Assembly: GCA_026075535.2 (NCBI GenBank)
Contig: AP026549.1
Coordinates: 5,952,001-6,016,000, forward strand
Origin: Tricholoma matsutake
Taxonomy: Eukaryota > Basidiomycota > Agaricomycetes > Agaricales > Tricholomataceae
Direction of reading: 5' to 3'
Length of the DNA stretch: 64,000 nucleotides
Position numbers and translations under genes: made by a program. Each line of letters begins with the position of its first letter. The stretch's first letter is position 1. This document shows, piece by piece, positions 11,537 through 23,709 of the stretch. The notes beneath the pieces were generated by a model, which ran no database searches, was not told where the DNA came from, and worked only from the letters and a program-made list of their open reading frames with translations.

Positions 11537-13230
11537 ATGATGCTATCCCAAAATCGAGAGCCCAAAGTGGAACCTGCACACCAAACTCTCAGATCCTCAC
11601 GTTTAAGCCCGCAGAAGAGAAACGTGACGCCCAGACTTATAGTGGACCTACGTGAGAGGAACGCCAAAGGTGCTTACTCTAGAATTGCTTTCCCATTGTC
11701 CAATGATGCATAGTACCGGTACTTCCAGCCATTCTCCCCAAAGTACAAACACCGGGACCACCACCCACTCCAATGTCGGACCAGGATACTCTACATCATC
11801 AACGTACGGATACTTTACATATTTTAGGGAAGCACAGGCCCCAGTGGCGGTTGCATCCAGTGAGATATATATCCGACCGCCCTCCGAGCAATCCTGGATT
11901 GCTCGCCTTGTCCCGTGGAAAACTCGGAGGAGTGTTCTGTGTTCGCCATACGACTAAACGAATGCAATATGCTATGGAAATACTGCATCTTCCTTCTCTA
12001 CAGGGTGGGGAATTTCTCCGAACCATGAAAAAATTGCATATCCTACGCAAAATTAAGAAGCACTCTCGAACCTCTCAGTTTATCTTACAACCATCTTCCG
12101 ATATCGATCATCCTATCTGGTGGTCAAATCTGCTCTATCTTCATATAGTCACAGTCAGTAAAATTTCTATAACGTATGGATTACAATTATGAAAGTTTTT
12201 ATAGGAGTATTGTCCTGGGACTCTCGAAGATCGACGCGGTGATCCTCAGCTCATTGAAGATGAGCCAATGTTGGGGCACATAATCTGTGAACTGGTCAGT
12301 TATTCATTTGCATCGCTTGTACTCTACTCTTACCTTCCCCACCAACGTCAGCTGGAGGGTGTCGCTTATTTACATAGTGTCGGCATCATTCACGCCAACC
12401 TCGAACCTGGAAATGTCCTCATAAACACGCATGGACACTGTGTCATCAGTGGCTTCGGAGGTTCTTTTGCGGTGCAACGTCTACAGCGTCCGCTGCGCAT
12501 GGCACTTGCAGCCGGTCAGAAGGAGCAGATGATCATCACTCCCGGCTTTTCTGCTCCTGAACTCTGGACCTCCAGAAGTGGAATGTATAAGTTCGACGAG
12601 ACTGTCGACTCATGGTCGTTGGGATTGATCATATGCTCTCTTCTTGTCCCAGAGATCGATCACCACGTCTGTATTCCACCAGATGTCTCAATAGGTGCAC
12701 TACAACACTACAAGTCTTCACGCCTCACGCCAGACGATATATCATTGCAATTGTGGATTGTATGCAGCCCCAATACAGTAACCGAGTTTGTGTCCATGGT
12801 AGGTCTCATCTCTTCAGCACCGCGTTGATTTAACGTTCTACCCTTAGATGTGTCAACTTGAGCGTAAGGATCGTCTTCTTCTTGAAGACGCACAAGAGAT
12901 AGCCAAGTGTAACGGCTGGGAGTAAGTATTTAGTATCAAGGTTAATATCGAGACTAAATCCCCCCTTACAGCAAACGAATGGGAGCTCGTAAGTGACTGC
13001 TACTTATTCCATACTTCGCTCGCTCTCATACTTGGTCCAAAGCATTCCCAAGTGAAATCAGTTCTCCAAGTAGAGTGCCGCCAGTCCCCAAGGCACATCG
13101 GAAGCTTACCACAAAACAAATAGCCGACTTCCGCACACCCATTGAAATTGCTCTCGAATATTGGGATGCCGATATTCCCAGATACGATGATGCCTTCGTT
13201 CCAAACCTAGATTTTAAACCATTTCGGTAA
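11537..13230 (+). CDS. AGC-like pseudokinase, seven exons
   Basis: Exons 11537-11669, 11714-12153, 12205-12294, 12352-12798, 12848-12921, 12972-12988 (17 nt) and 13043-13230 join in phase (introns 44-57 bp) to 462 residues. A disordered N-terminus precedes a kinase fold: the beta-3 motif reads YAMEIL (Glu about 133 where the ATP-binding Lys belongs), the HRD motif reads HAN (about 235-237), and the metal-binding DFG reads GFG (about 255-257). The scaffold is otherwise well kept (IHANLEPGNVLI, SAPELW, VDSWSLGLIIC), and an AGC-type tail ends in FVPNLDFKPF. Catalysis is therefore unlikely; a regulatory or scaffold role is inference. The first intron (44 bp) and the start are the least certain parts. 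Confidence 0.75.
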
Positions 13231-13635
13231 TTTTGGTATACTTAGTATTTCGTTACAGATTCCGGATCTATGCATTTTTCATTGTTTAATAACGTCAATA
13301 GCTAATATATCAAGATAGACGAGTGAAGCCGCACTATCCGCATTCCTTCGTATCTATTCGTGAGGTCTATAGATTTGGGCCTCAGAATTGAGATCCGATA
13401 GAAGAGTTGGCACAAATCTGATTCAGAGCCGCAGTTCAAGCTTCCCAAACCAGAACTTAACTTGAGGCTGCAAGGAGGCTGGTGTGTTCTCATCACTAGC
13501 AAGAGACTGAGGTATACTTAGACTCAGATGAATAGTGACCAATTGCAAAATACAAAAGAGAAGATTTGAACTTCGGATGCCGATCCGCATGATTTCAGCT
13601 ACAGATTGCACAAAATAGCCTAACGAAATAAAACG

Positions 13636-13836
13636 ATGAGCTTAAGGCCAAAGGCCAAGGTTTCCGAGGCAAATGGTCTTACAACGTACGAGCTCTGGGA
13701 TCAGCGTCGTTTTGATCATGACGGCAAATTTCGATGTAAGTACGTCCTTCAGACCCCTACGGATCGTCTTCCCGCTCGTGGTTGGGATCCTGTAACACAA
13801 GAGGAGTGTCTTGTACCAGCGAACAATAAAAAGTGA
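13636..13836 (+). CDS. Small hypothetical protein (66 aa)
   Basis: An uninterrupted ATG-to-stop frame with a mixed, mildly basic composition and no signal peptide or membrane segment. No family recognised. It lies in the 700-bp gap between the pseudokinase (ends 13230) and the convergent amidase (ends 13933), where nothing else is supported, so it may be chance. Confidence 0.25.
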   Translation: MSLRPKAKVSEANGLTTYELWDQRRFDHDGKFRCKYVLQTPTDRLPARGWDPVTQEECLVPANNKK

Positions 13837-13932
13837 CATATATGTGCACATCCTATGATGCTTGTTAGTTCAAACCTACTTTATACAGTTATACAGTGTG
13901 ATTTCTGCCATGAATGAATATTGAACAACGCG

Positions 13933-16231
13933 CTAAAGACGTGCCAAACCCTCAGCCTTCAAGGCGGTATCAACTATCTCAGACATGGCGATTAGTGCCT
14001 CTTCCTCTAACGTACGAGCTACGATTTGAACCGCAATTGGGGCATTCGCATAAACTTCTGGGGTATCTGGGGGGTTTGTAAACAACGGTGAACAAACAGT
14101 ATCAATTACAAAGCGAAGATACATACAAGTCTCGTAATGCGCTTTATCTGTTCGGCTAAGGAACGCATGAGGAGGTTTCGCCTTATCCAAGTTCGGGTCA
14201 ACCTTGGAGACAGGGATAACCACTGCGGGATAATCGAGAACATTCCACACTGTAGTATATTGGGTGTTCCTTGCACCAAGGACATGAGTCGATATTATAA
14301 TTTAGACTTCGGTCATACCTGTTCTTCCCATGAGGTGGGGCCGTGAACGGCGCGACGGGACATATGATGGCATCAACAGGCCGACCTGTTCCTGTCACGC
14401 TGACACTTGCTTCCCAATACTCAAGATATTCCTGCCGAATGTCTCCTTTCCGTTTCTGAGTCTGCCAAACATCGTACGCAGAGGTATGCTGTTTGGGAAA
14501 CAAGGGTTGTTTGTCGGTGATAGTCTCTTCCCCAGGGATCAACGAGGTAACAAAAGGTTCGCCTGACGCGTGTATAACAGCTTCAATGTCCTCCGTTATC
14601 GCGGCGCCCCAGATTGCGCTCTGAGAAAGAGTCATTATCAACTGTCTGTCCTGTCACCAATAGCAATTACTGGAATCGCTTACTGCAGCGGCCCACAGCT
14701 CTTTGTGCTTCAAAGGTTTCCAATCAATGACTAATTCTTGAAGTCAGCGGATAGACCGGTAAAACACGCATCCAAGATCTCACCCTTATGCCCTGCGGCC
14801 AACAATGCTTTTCTTGTCATGTCAAGGCCGCGAATGATAGGAGGGTGCGGAACCACATGACCATCATCCCACATGACTGCGAAACACAGTCTCTTACCCC
14901 CTCCATGCTCAGACAAAGCATAAGCACGCTCGTCCCATACTTTTCTGTGCACAAATGGATCTTTCAACCACGGCTGCTGGCTTATAACCCCTTGTGTGAA
15001 GGCTTTCAACGCTCCCATACTGTGTGCTAGGGGCCCGAAGACACTAATAATAGAGTCTTGACCTTCCATGGTGGTTGCGGTGCCCCCGACCGGCAAACGT
15101 CCATAAGATGGCCTGAGTGCGTATATTCCGCAGAAGCCTGCCGGAATTCGGATCGAACTGAACAGAGAAACTTTAATAATGAGATCGGATCAACCCTATA
15201 ATGCTTACCCGCCAATATCAGAGCCAACACCTTACATGGTGTAATTTCAGTCATCACGACTCTTGTAAGCATAGATGTAAATTAGATACCGATGATAGAT
15301 CCCTTCATTGCTAAACAGGAACGGCCATCAGGGATAGCTCCGACACATCGCGCGACTAAAACTTACCCACAAGCGCTCCTTCGCCGCCAGAAGACCCACC
15401 GGACGTAAGGGAGCGATTGTGCGGGTTTAGAGTACGACCAAAAACATGATTGAAAGTTTCTGGCCACTGAAAGAAGCATTCAGAACACGATGGAAATCCT
15501 AGGTCGAAACTGTGTACCATCAGTGATTGCGGCACATTTGTCTTCACAAATAAAACAGCGCCGAGAGCTTCCAGAATGTCAACGAGGACGGCGTTTCGTT
15601 CAGCATACTTCCCAATCCAAGCTACGTATCCTGTCACGCGAAGGGTCAATGATGTTTAGACAATAAATATGACACTCTACTAGTATGCACCTAGCGTGGA
15701 TTCGATACCTTTAATGTTGAACTGATCTTTCAAAGAGATCGGCAACCCTATAGTGCTGGTCAGGACAATGATTTGATCAACAGGGTTTATCTTATACCAT
15801 GGAATGGGCCAACAACTTGTCCAGTTTTCTTGAAGTGTTCGTCAAGATCGGCGGCTCGGGCCAATGCCCGGTCGATGAAAATTTCAGTGAGGCAGTTCGT
15901 CTAGGCATATCAGGCAATAATGTGTGATATGTAGAGGGACTGTACGCTTCAAAAGGCTCACCAGCTGATGCGCGATTACGGCTCGCTTTGAAAACGCAGT
16001 TGTCACATCCACTGCGGACCAACTTCCGCTCCTAATCCTTTCCATAAGAACATCCGCATTCGAATTGGTGATCTCTATCTCCTTCGCAGACAATAGGCCG
16101 CATGTTTCAGGAAACGAAATAACATCTAGATGTTCCTTTGATGGAAGGTTCGTCAATATCCACTCCTTAGGAATCGAAGCCTGCTGTCTTCGCGTTTTTT
16201 CGGCGACGACATCTTTCCACGTTTGCGCCAT
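13933..16231 (-). CDS. Amidase-signature hydrolase (acetamidase-like), 12 exons
   Basis: Amidase-signature enzymes hydrolyse carboxamides with a Ser-cisSer-Lys triad. Minus-strand exons: 16231-15962, 15900-15798, 15747-15691, 15630-15518, 15466-15367, 15310-15290, 15230-15209, 15157-14784, 14730-14684, 14620-14319, 14269-14127, 14066-13933. All 11 introns (49-63 bp) are GT-AG and phases close, giving 561 residues. The triad is visible: Lys131 in PISLKDQF, Ser206/207 in [10 protein letters not shown], and nucleophile Ser230 in GSDIGGSIRIPAG. The C-terminal [14 protein letters not shown] and PIAVQIVA match fungal general amidases. No signal peptide, so probably cytosolic. Two exons are only 21 and 22 nt and carry the active-site loop. 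An ATG at 16231 fits the family N-terminus. Confidence 0.9.
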
Positions 16232-18453
16232 GTTTTTGTTAAGGCCAAGAGTCTTGAATGATAGATAAGTGGGTGAATTAGCCAATACGGTGGGAACTGA
16301 TTGAGAAACATAAGAGAAAGTTTCAACACTTTTCTATAACTTCTATCAGGCCGATATGCCGAGGCCGAATTGGTGATCAGAACGCTTGTTACATATAATC
16401 TTGTCCTTGTCAACATATGGGAGTTTCAAAACTTTTACCAAATCGACATCGGCAGCACCTTTCACCAATCAGACTTCTCCAGTCGACGTGATAATATATG
16501 AATTAGCCCCTTGGTGTGTCACTTTAGCATAAGGTGAATGGGTGAGAAAGCCGAGGCCGAATGTGCAAGTCCCAAAAACTGGGAGTTCCTAAACTTTCGT
16601 TACGGATCGTCACGTTGACTCATACAGCCGACTCTGCTTGCTTACTCAGTGACGTGAGATGCTCAGAACGTTAGATTGCCGACTTTAAAATCTGATGGCG
16701 TCAAAACGCGTGCACATTGTCACGCAAATGCAATCTTTCTTCCATCCCGTTGCTCAGAATACCCTAGAATTGTAGACGAGGCTTTAATGACATACATAGA
16801 TGATATACTGAAAGTTTTACAGCATTCCGCTTCCGCTCAGTGATGCTCAAAGCTGGGACAATTTTAATCAGATTTTGAGTCCTCCCTTGTAATATCGCAA
16901 GGCAAGCACAATGGATGTTCTTGAATTTTTTTGTGAGCAGTAGTATATAGGTGATATATCCCAGCAAAGATCAACTGTTTTGCTGCGGCGATCTCTTAAA
17001 AGTTAACTGCATTTTGAAACTCTCTGGTATTTTTCAGAAGTTAGATATTCAAACACGTTCGAACTCCGCCATTACCCTGCCAACTTTCTAGACTTGTTCT
17101 AGACCCTTACAGAAAGTCACCCACTTACCAGTCCAGAATTTGACCATTCTAGGATCCTACTGCTTAGATAACATCTTCTTGAACTATATTCAAAGTTGAC
17201 AGTATTTCTTTTTCACTTCTTGTAGGTATAATATGTGCTGTGCACCCAGTGAATCAGATGCTTCCTGAACAAAAGCAGATTGAGTTAAGGGTTTTCGGTA
17301 CGAAATTATAGGTGTTCTGTACGGGTCATGGGGTACATTCGAGTTGTTCTTGGTACGCCATGAATAGATATGGTTCGCCGCAAACGGAGTATAAACTAGG
17401 ATATGAAAAAAAAAGAAAGAAAGAAAAAAAAAAGATCGGGGTCCCCGGACCAATGAGAATGTGCGAACAACATGCTAATAGTCTACTTTCTATGTAACTA
17501 TCTAATGCTCTGGAAGACAGCGCTGGTTCCATACATCAAGTATCGAAGAACATAAGGTTCATCAATAATGAGCTGGCGGTTGTCGTGTGCCCGAGTCGCG
17601 ACGCAGTGAAAAAACCCGGCAAGATCAATTCGAAGTAACGGGAAGGCTGCGATAGAGCGCCTAAAAAATGCAACACAGGAGATGTCACTCGTTGATTTTG
17701 AAACGGACGTCAACTGTGCATGATCCATCTGGCGACTACAAGAAGACTGCGATTACTACGAGAAAAAGACCCCGAATCAGTTGGCCGTGCTGAAAATAAC
17801 CGCCCGCGATTGGCAAAACTTTTGGCATGGACAGGTGATCATCATAGTTTCAGAAAGCACCACTGAACTGGGAAGAGAACTCGGGGAGAGTGGCAGCGGT
17901 GTGCGAGCCTGATTGGCATTGGTTATGAGACAAAATTCGGCAGCGACATGGTATAAGCGCATCACCAAGGTGCGATTGAAACTTTTAATAAACATCGGGT
18001 ATTGACCTCTTGTTTACTAATCTATCGACTGACCTTAGGTGCCGAATGTAACCCTCGTCCATTTCTGCCTTATCGCCTTGCCGAACACAGACGAAGTTCG
18101 AGAAGGGGAGACGATTGAGACCGTGAAAACGTGTTTGTTGCGATCTGCGGCCCTAAATTCGTATCCTGATCGAGTCGCCGTGCTAGGCACGCGCGAAAAT
18201 TGGTAGGGCTGAGTTATCTTCTGTTATCTTCCATTTCGGATGATTTTTACCATATTCTTTGTGATCTGTTTAGGTTGACGGTCTTCTCTCTGTGACGAAA
18301 CAATCAAGTTTTTGTTATTTGTCTCCCACTTTTCCATATTCGAATGGTGGAAATACTCTAATTCGACATTGGTGTTGCTCGGCAGTGAAACCTTGTGACT
18401 TCCTATATATATTGACATGCTGAATGTACATTCCTCATTACCTTCTCCCAACC
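16232..18453. other. 2.2-kb intergenic region
   Basis: Only short frames; none shows a domain or a convincing splice structure. It includes a purine-rich A/G run near 17406-17436. It would hold the promoters of the amidase (leftward) and the aquaglyceroporin (rightward). Nothing else is supported. Confidence 0.5.
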
Positions 18454-19943
18454 ATGGCGCAAGCGAGATTTACTTCGTCAGGCTCTAATGACATCTCTAT
18501 ATCACAATACGCGGGGCAAGACTATGCCAAAACCACTAGCGAGGCTGGAGGTCTTCACGAGTTTCATGCAGAGTACCAAGTTCCTAAAGACAGCTGGTGG
18601 AAGTACCGGTGTGCATCGTATTCTGTCGTCAGTTGTTTAACACTGCTTATCACGCAATTTTCTAGCCAGATGCTTCGCGAAGCTGCTGCAGAATTCACCG
18701 GTGTCATGATTCTAACCATCTTTGGGAACGGTGCTGTTTGCCAGACAGTACTTTCAAGCAATCCAGCAGTGACGCCTACACCGAAGGGGGTGAGACCTCT
18801 AACCGGAGACGCTAGTAATAGTATACTCATCTTTACGTAGGGCTGGCTCTCTCTCAACTTTGGATGGGCAATCGGTATTCTTGTTCTTTTCAGTGCATTG
18901 TGCTTAATTAAAACACGCTCCAGGTGTTGCTTTAGGTGTATGGGTTAGCGGAGGCATCTCAGGTGGCCATATCAATCCAGCGGTTTTTATCATTTCCTTT
19001 GACTCGCTTGTCAGTATATAAACATCCTCGACAGGTCACTTTAGCCCTGGCAACATTCCGAAGGTTTCCCTGGAAAAAAGTTCCTGGTCTGTGTTTTCAA
19101 TGAACCCAAACGACCACACCAGAAATCTGAAGTCTATTTCTCGCAGTTTACATATTTGCACAATTGATGGGTGGTTTGGTTGGATCTACCATGGTCTATG
19201 CTAACTATTTCCATGCCATTGATATCTTTGAGGGAGGGCGTGGTGTGCGAACGCTTCGCACGGCTTCGCTTTTCGCTACGTACGCGGTAAGTTCTTTACA
19301 TTATCTTGATCCTCGTTCGAAAATTCCTAATTTATTCAAGGTGGATTATATGACAAATGTGTCTTGCTTCTTCTCAGAGTTCTTGGGGACTGCTATGTTG
19401 ATGATGGTTATTCTTGCGGGCACGGACAAGCGAAATAACGCTCCACCCGCTGCGCTTCTCCCTCTTGTGCTCTTTATCGTAATCCTTGGAATCGGTACTG
19501 CATTGGGAATGGAGACTGGTGCGTTTTTCAGTTTCATTGCCATCGACTCCCACCGAGTTGAGGCCGTTGTAGGATACGCATTGAATCCAGCGCGTGATCT
19601 TGGCCCTCGGCTCCTGACATCGATGGTTGGCTATGGGAAGGCTGTATACACTTACCGCAAGTTCGTATCAGAACATCAATGAGATCAAAATCAAGCTGAT
19701 ATAGAAGTGATTCTCTAGTCAATACTGGATATGGTGTCCAATTATAGCCCCGATCCTGGGCGCCCAAGCTGCTGCTTTGTTCTACGACGCATTCCTTTAT
19801 AACGGTGAAGACAGCCTATTTAGTCAGTTGTAAGAATTCCATCTGCATTGCATGCTTCCCGCGTTCTTCTGATCTTTCACTGATACCTCAGCAGCGATCC
19901 AGCAGCCAAACATCAAATAAATTCCAGGGACGAAGCAGTGTGA
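18454..19943 (+). CDS. Aquaglyceroporin (MIP family), ten exons
   Basis: A plasma-membrane channel for water, glycerol or small solutes. Exons: 18454-18608, 18666-18789, 18841-18874, 18924-18982, 19035-19086, 19147-19286, 19341-19518, 19573-19660, 19719-19829, 19895-19943, joined in phase to 329 residues. Both pore motifs are present: HINPAV (NPA at about 122-124) and [11 protein letters not shown] (NPA at about 252-254); the Asp right after NPAR is typical of glycerol-conducting members. Hydrophobic segments include [35 protein letters not shown] and [14 protein letters not shown]. The last intron has two tandem acceptors (CAGCAG at 19889-19894), giving a one-residue choice. Without that splice the frame would stop just after the donor (TTG TAA). 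Confidence 0.9.
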
Positions 19944-20916
19944 ATCGTGTTCGCGGGTCGTGCACGCCAGTGTTTTCGTAATGCAGGCTTATGATAGCGA
20001 CGACAAAATGTTCCGACGGATATGTTTCTGCTGCTGTGGATCGTGCCCCGCCTCATATTTGCTTCACTGGTATGCCAAATGGAACTTTGGTTGTTCCGTC
20101 CTGTGTTCATCAGAGACATCTCCATGCACTAACATGGGCACCGTCTTCAAGTTGACGCAAACACTACTACTTTGGAACCGTACGCCCTAAAAGAGGGTTC
20201 AATATTCTAATGGTCACTCTGCATTCATGTGGGAACACGCTGCGAGGAAACTTCGGAACAATTTGTTCAATGCAAGATAGACAACTCACAAACGACCCCA
20301 CATCACGCTAGTACTGATCTGTAATAAGTTGGTAATAAGTTAACCCGAGCACCACACCCCGAAAAGACTGTATAAGCATTCTAAAATTCTGAATCCCGTG
20401 GTTATAAACACCCAGCAATTCAAGAAGAAGTTCGATGACTGAACCCAAATTCCTCTCATCGTGTCCCGTTACAAGTACTCATACAATTTATTATGGCCAC
20501 GTGTGTAAATTTAGAATTAAGCGCTTCTGGCTGCTTTTGGTCGGATGTAATATTCTGCCACGCTGAGCGCTGTAAGCTGCTGAATCCGGCCTCCGTCCGC
20601 GCTTCCTCAATAGCCTCTTCTATTGATTGTAATCCACATTCTATAGTAGTACTATATCTTCGTCCATACTCAAGAAAGCCAAGAGCGCTTTTGCAAATCC
20701 TGTCTCCCCTGTCATGGATCTTGAAGCCTTTTGCAATTGCAATTTGCAAAGGTATCTTTGTATCGAATCATGATCAAAATGATAACCCCACCTGGAGTAC
20801 CCTAACATATGCTGACTAACTATTTTAAGGGTTGTAGTGTTATAACTTGCTTTCTCACTCTATTTGAGTGCTACTTAAGTAGCTCTCGCTGGCGGGTCCT
20901 TGGTACGCATAGAACC
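19944..20916. other. Intergenic between aquaglyceroporin and G-alpha gene
   Basis: No supported gene. A 97-residue minus frame (20749-20456) has no recognised domain and no ATG context worth calling. Confidence 0.4.
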
Positions 20917-22850
20917 ATGAAATTCCCTTCAAGCGATCCTTTCATCGAATTCATGCTGCCTCCGCCGGACGAGACGCCTGCTCAGAAGACGGCACGACTG
21001 AAACGGGAACTTGACGCCCAGCAAGTCAGCGACAGAATTGACGAAGAGATTAAGCAGGAGCGTTTGTTGGCCAAAAAGGAGAAGAACGTCATCAAGGTAC
21101 TTTTACTGGGACAGGCTGAGAGTGGTAAGTGACATAATGTTCCGTGAGTGGATAGACATGTCAGAGATGATGTATATCACAGGGAAGTCCACGACGCTGA
21201 AAAGTGCGCTCCATCTACCCAATATATCTCAGCGAGCGCTAATATTTTGGATAGATTTCCGTATGAGATTCGCGCAATCCGCATGGGAAAAGGAGCGAAA
21301 TGGATGGCGAGCAGTGGTTCAGCTCAATATTGTCCGGTCTATCACGACTCTTCTGGAAGCAGTTGAGTCCGAAATGAGGGGCGACCCCGCCCAGGAATTG
21401 GATGAAGAAGTGACACAAGCGGAAGCTGGAGATGTCGAAGAGCTGCAATTTAACGAGACTCATTCACTGCTCATGATTCGGCTAACACCACTGCGTGGAG
21501 TAGAAACTTTACTGAAACGACGCCTCGGGCCTGGGGCGGAGCCACACCAACCTGAGTTACTGATGGCTGCAACCCCCTTTGATCAACCCAGTGAGAGGAG
21601 CCCCGATAAACCTTCGCCAGAGTTTACCGTACGTTCCTGGCAAGAGGTGCTCGACGCTAAGAGCCGAACAGACGATATGGGAGAAGACCTGGATTCGGCG
21701 ACACTTACTTTTGCTGCGTGCAAAAACGATATGAAAACCCTCTGGAACGATAAAACTGTGCGACTGGCTCTTAAACGCCGGAACCACAACCTTCCTGATT
21801 CCGCTGGATTGTGAGCTTCATTCGGATTTACTCTTAGTGCATTTCTTATTATCAGTCAGCTTTTTAAATGATCTAGAGCGTATCGCTTCCCGCGATTACG
21901 TAGTAAGCGACGATGATATCGTTCGGGCACGGCTTCGTACGGTTGGCATCCAGGAATACCGATTGCACTTCACGCACAGCCCTTGGGCCCATCCCAAAAG
22001 TAAGTTCATGTTGTTCTCAGGACCTTTGATATGTCTTATCGATATTCTGAAGAAGTTGGTGGCAGGGAGTCTGGCTGGGAATGGCGTATATTTGATGTTG
22101 GCGGTTGTCGTACCTCTGTGCGTTTTTCTCTTGATTATTGGTTGTGGCATCAATGTACCTTACAATTTAGCGTGCCGCATGGTTACCTTTCTTCGACAAC
22201 GTTAATGTTATTATCTTCCGTGATTATCGTTCTTCATCTTACATTTAACTGGCTATTGACTACAGAGACTACCAGTTTCTCCTGTATCAGTGTTCGACCA
22301 GCGACTTGAAGAAGACCCTCGTGTTAATAGGCTCGAGGACTCGATTATTCTTTGGAAATCAATCTGTTCTGCAAAGCTCCTTGCAAAGACGCAATTGATA
22401 CTGTTCCTCAACAAATGTGATCTTCTCAAGCGAAAACTCAAACGTGGGATTCAGGTGAATAGGCATCTCCCGAGCTACGGCAATAAACCAAACGAAATAA
22501 TCTCTGTCGTAAAGTGTACGTTCTCATGATGTGAAGTGGTTAGATATTCCTTACCATAACCTAGATTTGCGGGAGAAATTCAAGGACATTCAACGACAGT
22601 ATTCTCCAGAACCCCGGTCTACCTATATATTTGCGACTACTGTGACCGTACGCATCAAAGTGTTATTTAATCATCTTAGCGGTCTCTAACGAACCGATTC
22701 CTATATAGGACACTGGCGCTACCCTCATAACACTGGAGTCTGGTAAAGTCCTGTTTTTTTTTGTTTTTCAAAGTTCATGACCTGATTGTATCGTGTATAG
22801 TACGAGATTTTGTTCTACGGGACCACCTTGCTACGTCACAACTTATTTGA
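20917..22850 (+). CDS. Divergent G-protein alpha subunit, ten exons
   Basis: Heterotrimeric G-alpha proteins relay signals from seven-helix receptors. Exons: 20917-21124, 21183-21203, 21255-21810, 21860-21999, 22053-22117, 22171-22219, 22276-22515, 22565-22647, 22709-22742, 22801-22850; total about 481 residues against about 350 for canonical members. Visible motifs: P-loop GQAESGKST (about 65-73), switch I RLRTVGI, switch II DVGGCR (323-328), and NKCD (392-395). The catalytic Gln that follows DVGG is Cys327, so GTP hydrolysis is probably impaired. There is no Gly2 (starts MKFPSS), so no N-myristoylation. About 130 extra residues lie in the helical domain (Glu/Asp and Pro-rich). The exon-5 acceptor is ambiguous (22052 or 22055, both in frame). 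Confidence 0.85.
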
Positions 22851-23709
22851 CGCCCATATAACCCATTACGACGATCTTGACCATTGACATCTATCCGCTA
22901 TCTCATATTTAAAAATTATGTACCCCGAGTTTTAATGGCAACAGCATGGAAGGGAAGTGGATTTATCGGCACTGGGTCTGGATATCAGAGATGCCATACC
23001 GGATGCGTTGTCTAGGTTACGCGTCATGAAATGTTTCACCAGAGTGTTGTCTAGGTTTCCACGTCTTGCGCGTCATGAAATGTTTCGCCAGAGTGTTCCC
23101 TTATCGTTTGCACAAGTATTTTAGCCTTGAGTACTCTTCTCTGAGCTCCCCAGGGTGTAGACCAATCAGGTTCAGCTAGACACATGGCCGTGTCGTCACA
23201 GGCGTGTCGTCACAGGCGTGAGTCCCATGAGGCCAAGCAGGGCCAAGCTCATGTTGGCCACACATCTCCACACTGCGTCCCTAGTTCTTCCCGCCTTTAC
23301 CAGTCGATCCTGCAGATACCATGATGTCAAAACTGTATCGATATCATTCAGTCATTAGATAAGTGGCCCTTAATTATCGTGGAACGTGGTAAATAATATT
23401 AGTGATTCAAATGATCTGGCATTCGGCGCGGCGATGATTGCTGTCAACGATTCGGATAGCCTGAGCTTCCCTGAGCTTAAAAAGCCAATTGTGAATGTCT
23501 GTTCCCTGCAGCCCAGAGACCCCTAGCGCACCAGGCACTGTGGTTGGTATCCCTGCCAAGTTCAACTAGTTTAGCCTCCCGACTTCCGGAAGCAAAAGGT
23601 ACTACGACACATGAGAATCCGAGTCTTATGACTCATTGAATCCGTCCGTTCCAATACTTCCCGTTATCGCACTTATATACCACCAACCATCGTCGCTTCT
23701 ATAGCTCTT
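22851..23709. other. Intergenic with short direct repeats
   Basis: No gene seen. A pair of imperfect tandem units of about 40-50 bp lies at 23007-23095 (GTTGTCTAGG...CGTCATGAAATGTTTC.CCAGAGT), and the 14-mer GTGTCGTCACAGGC is repeated back to back near 23191-23218. These may be local duplications in the promoter of the next gene. Confidence 0.5.

Noticed and set aside
20456..20749. 97-residue minus frame as a gene
   Set aside because: No family, no clear start context, no supporting exon nearby.
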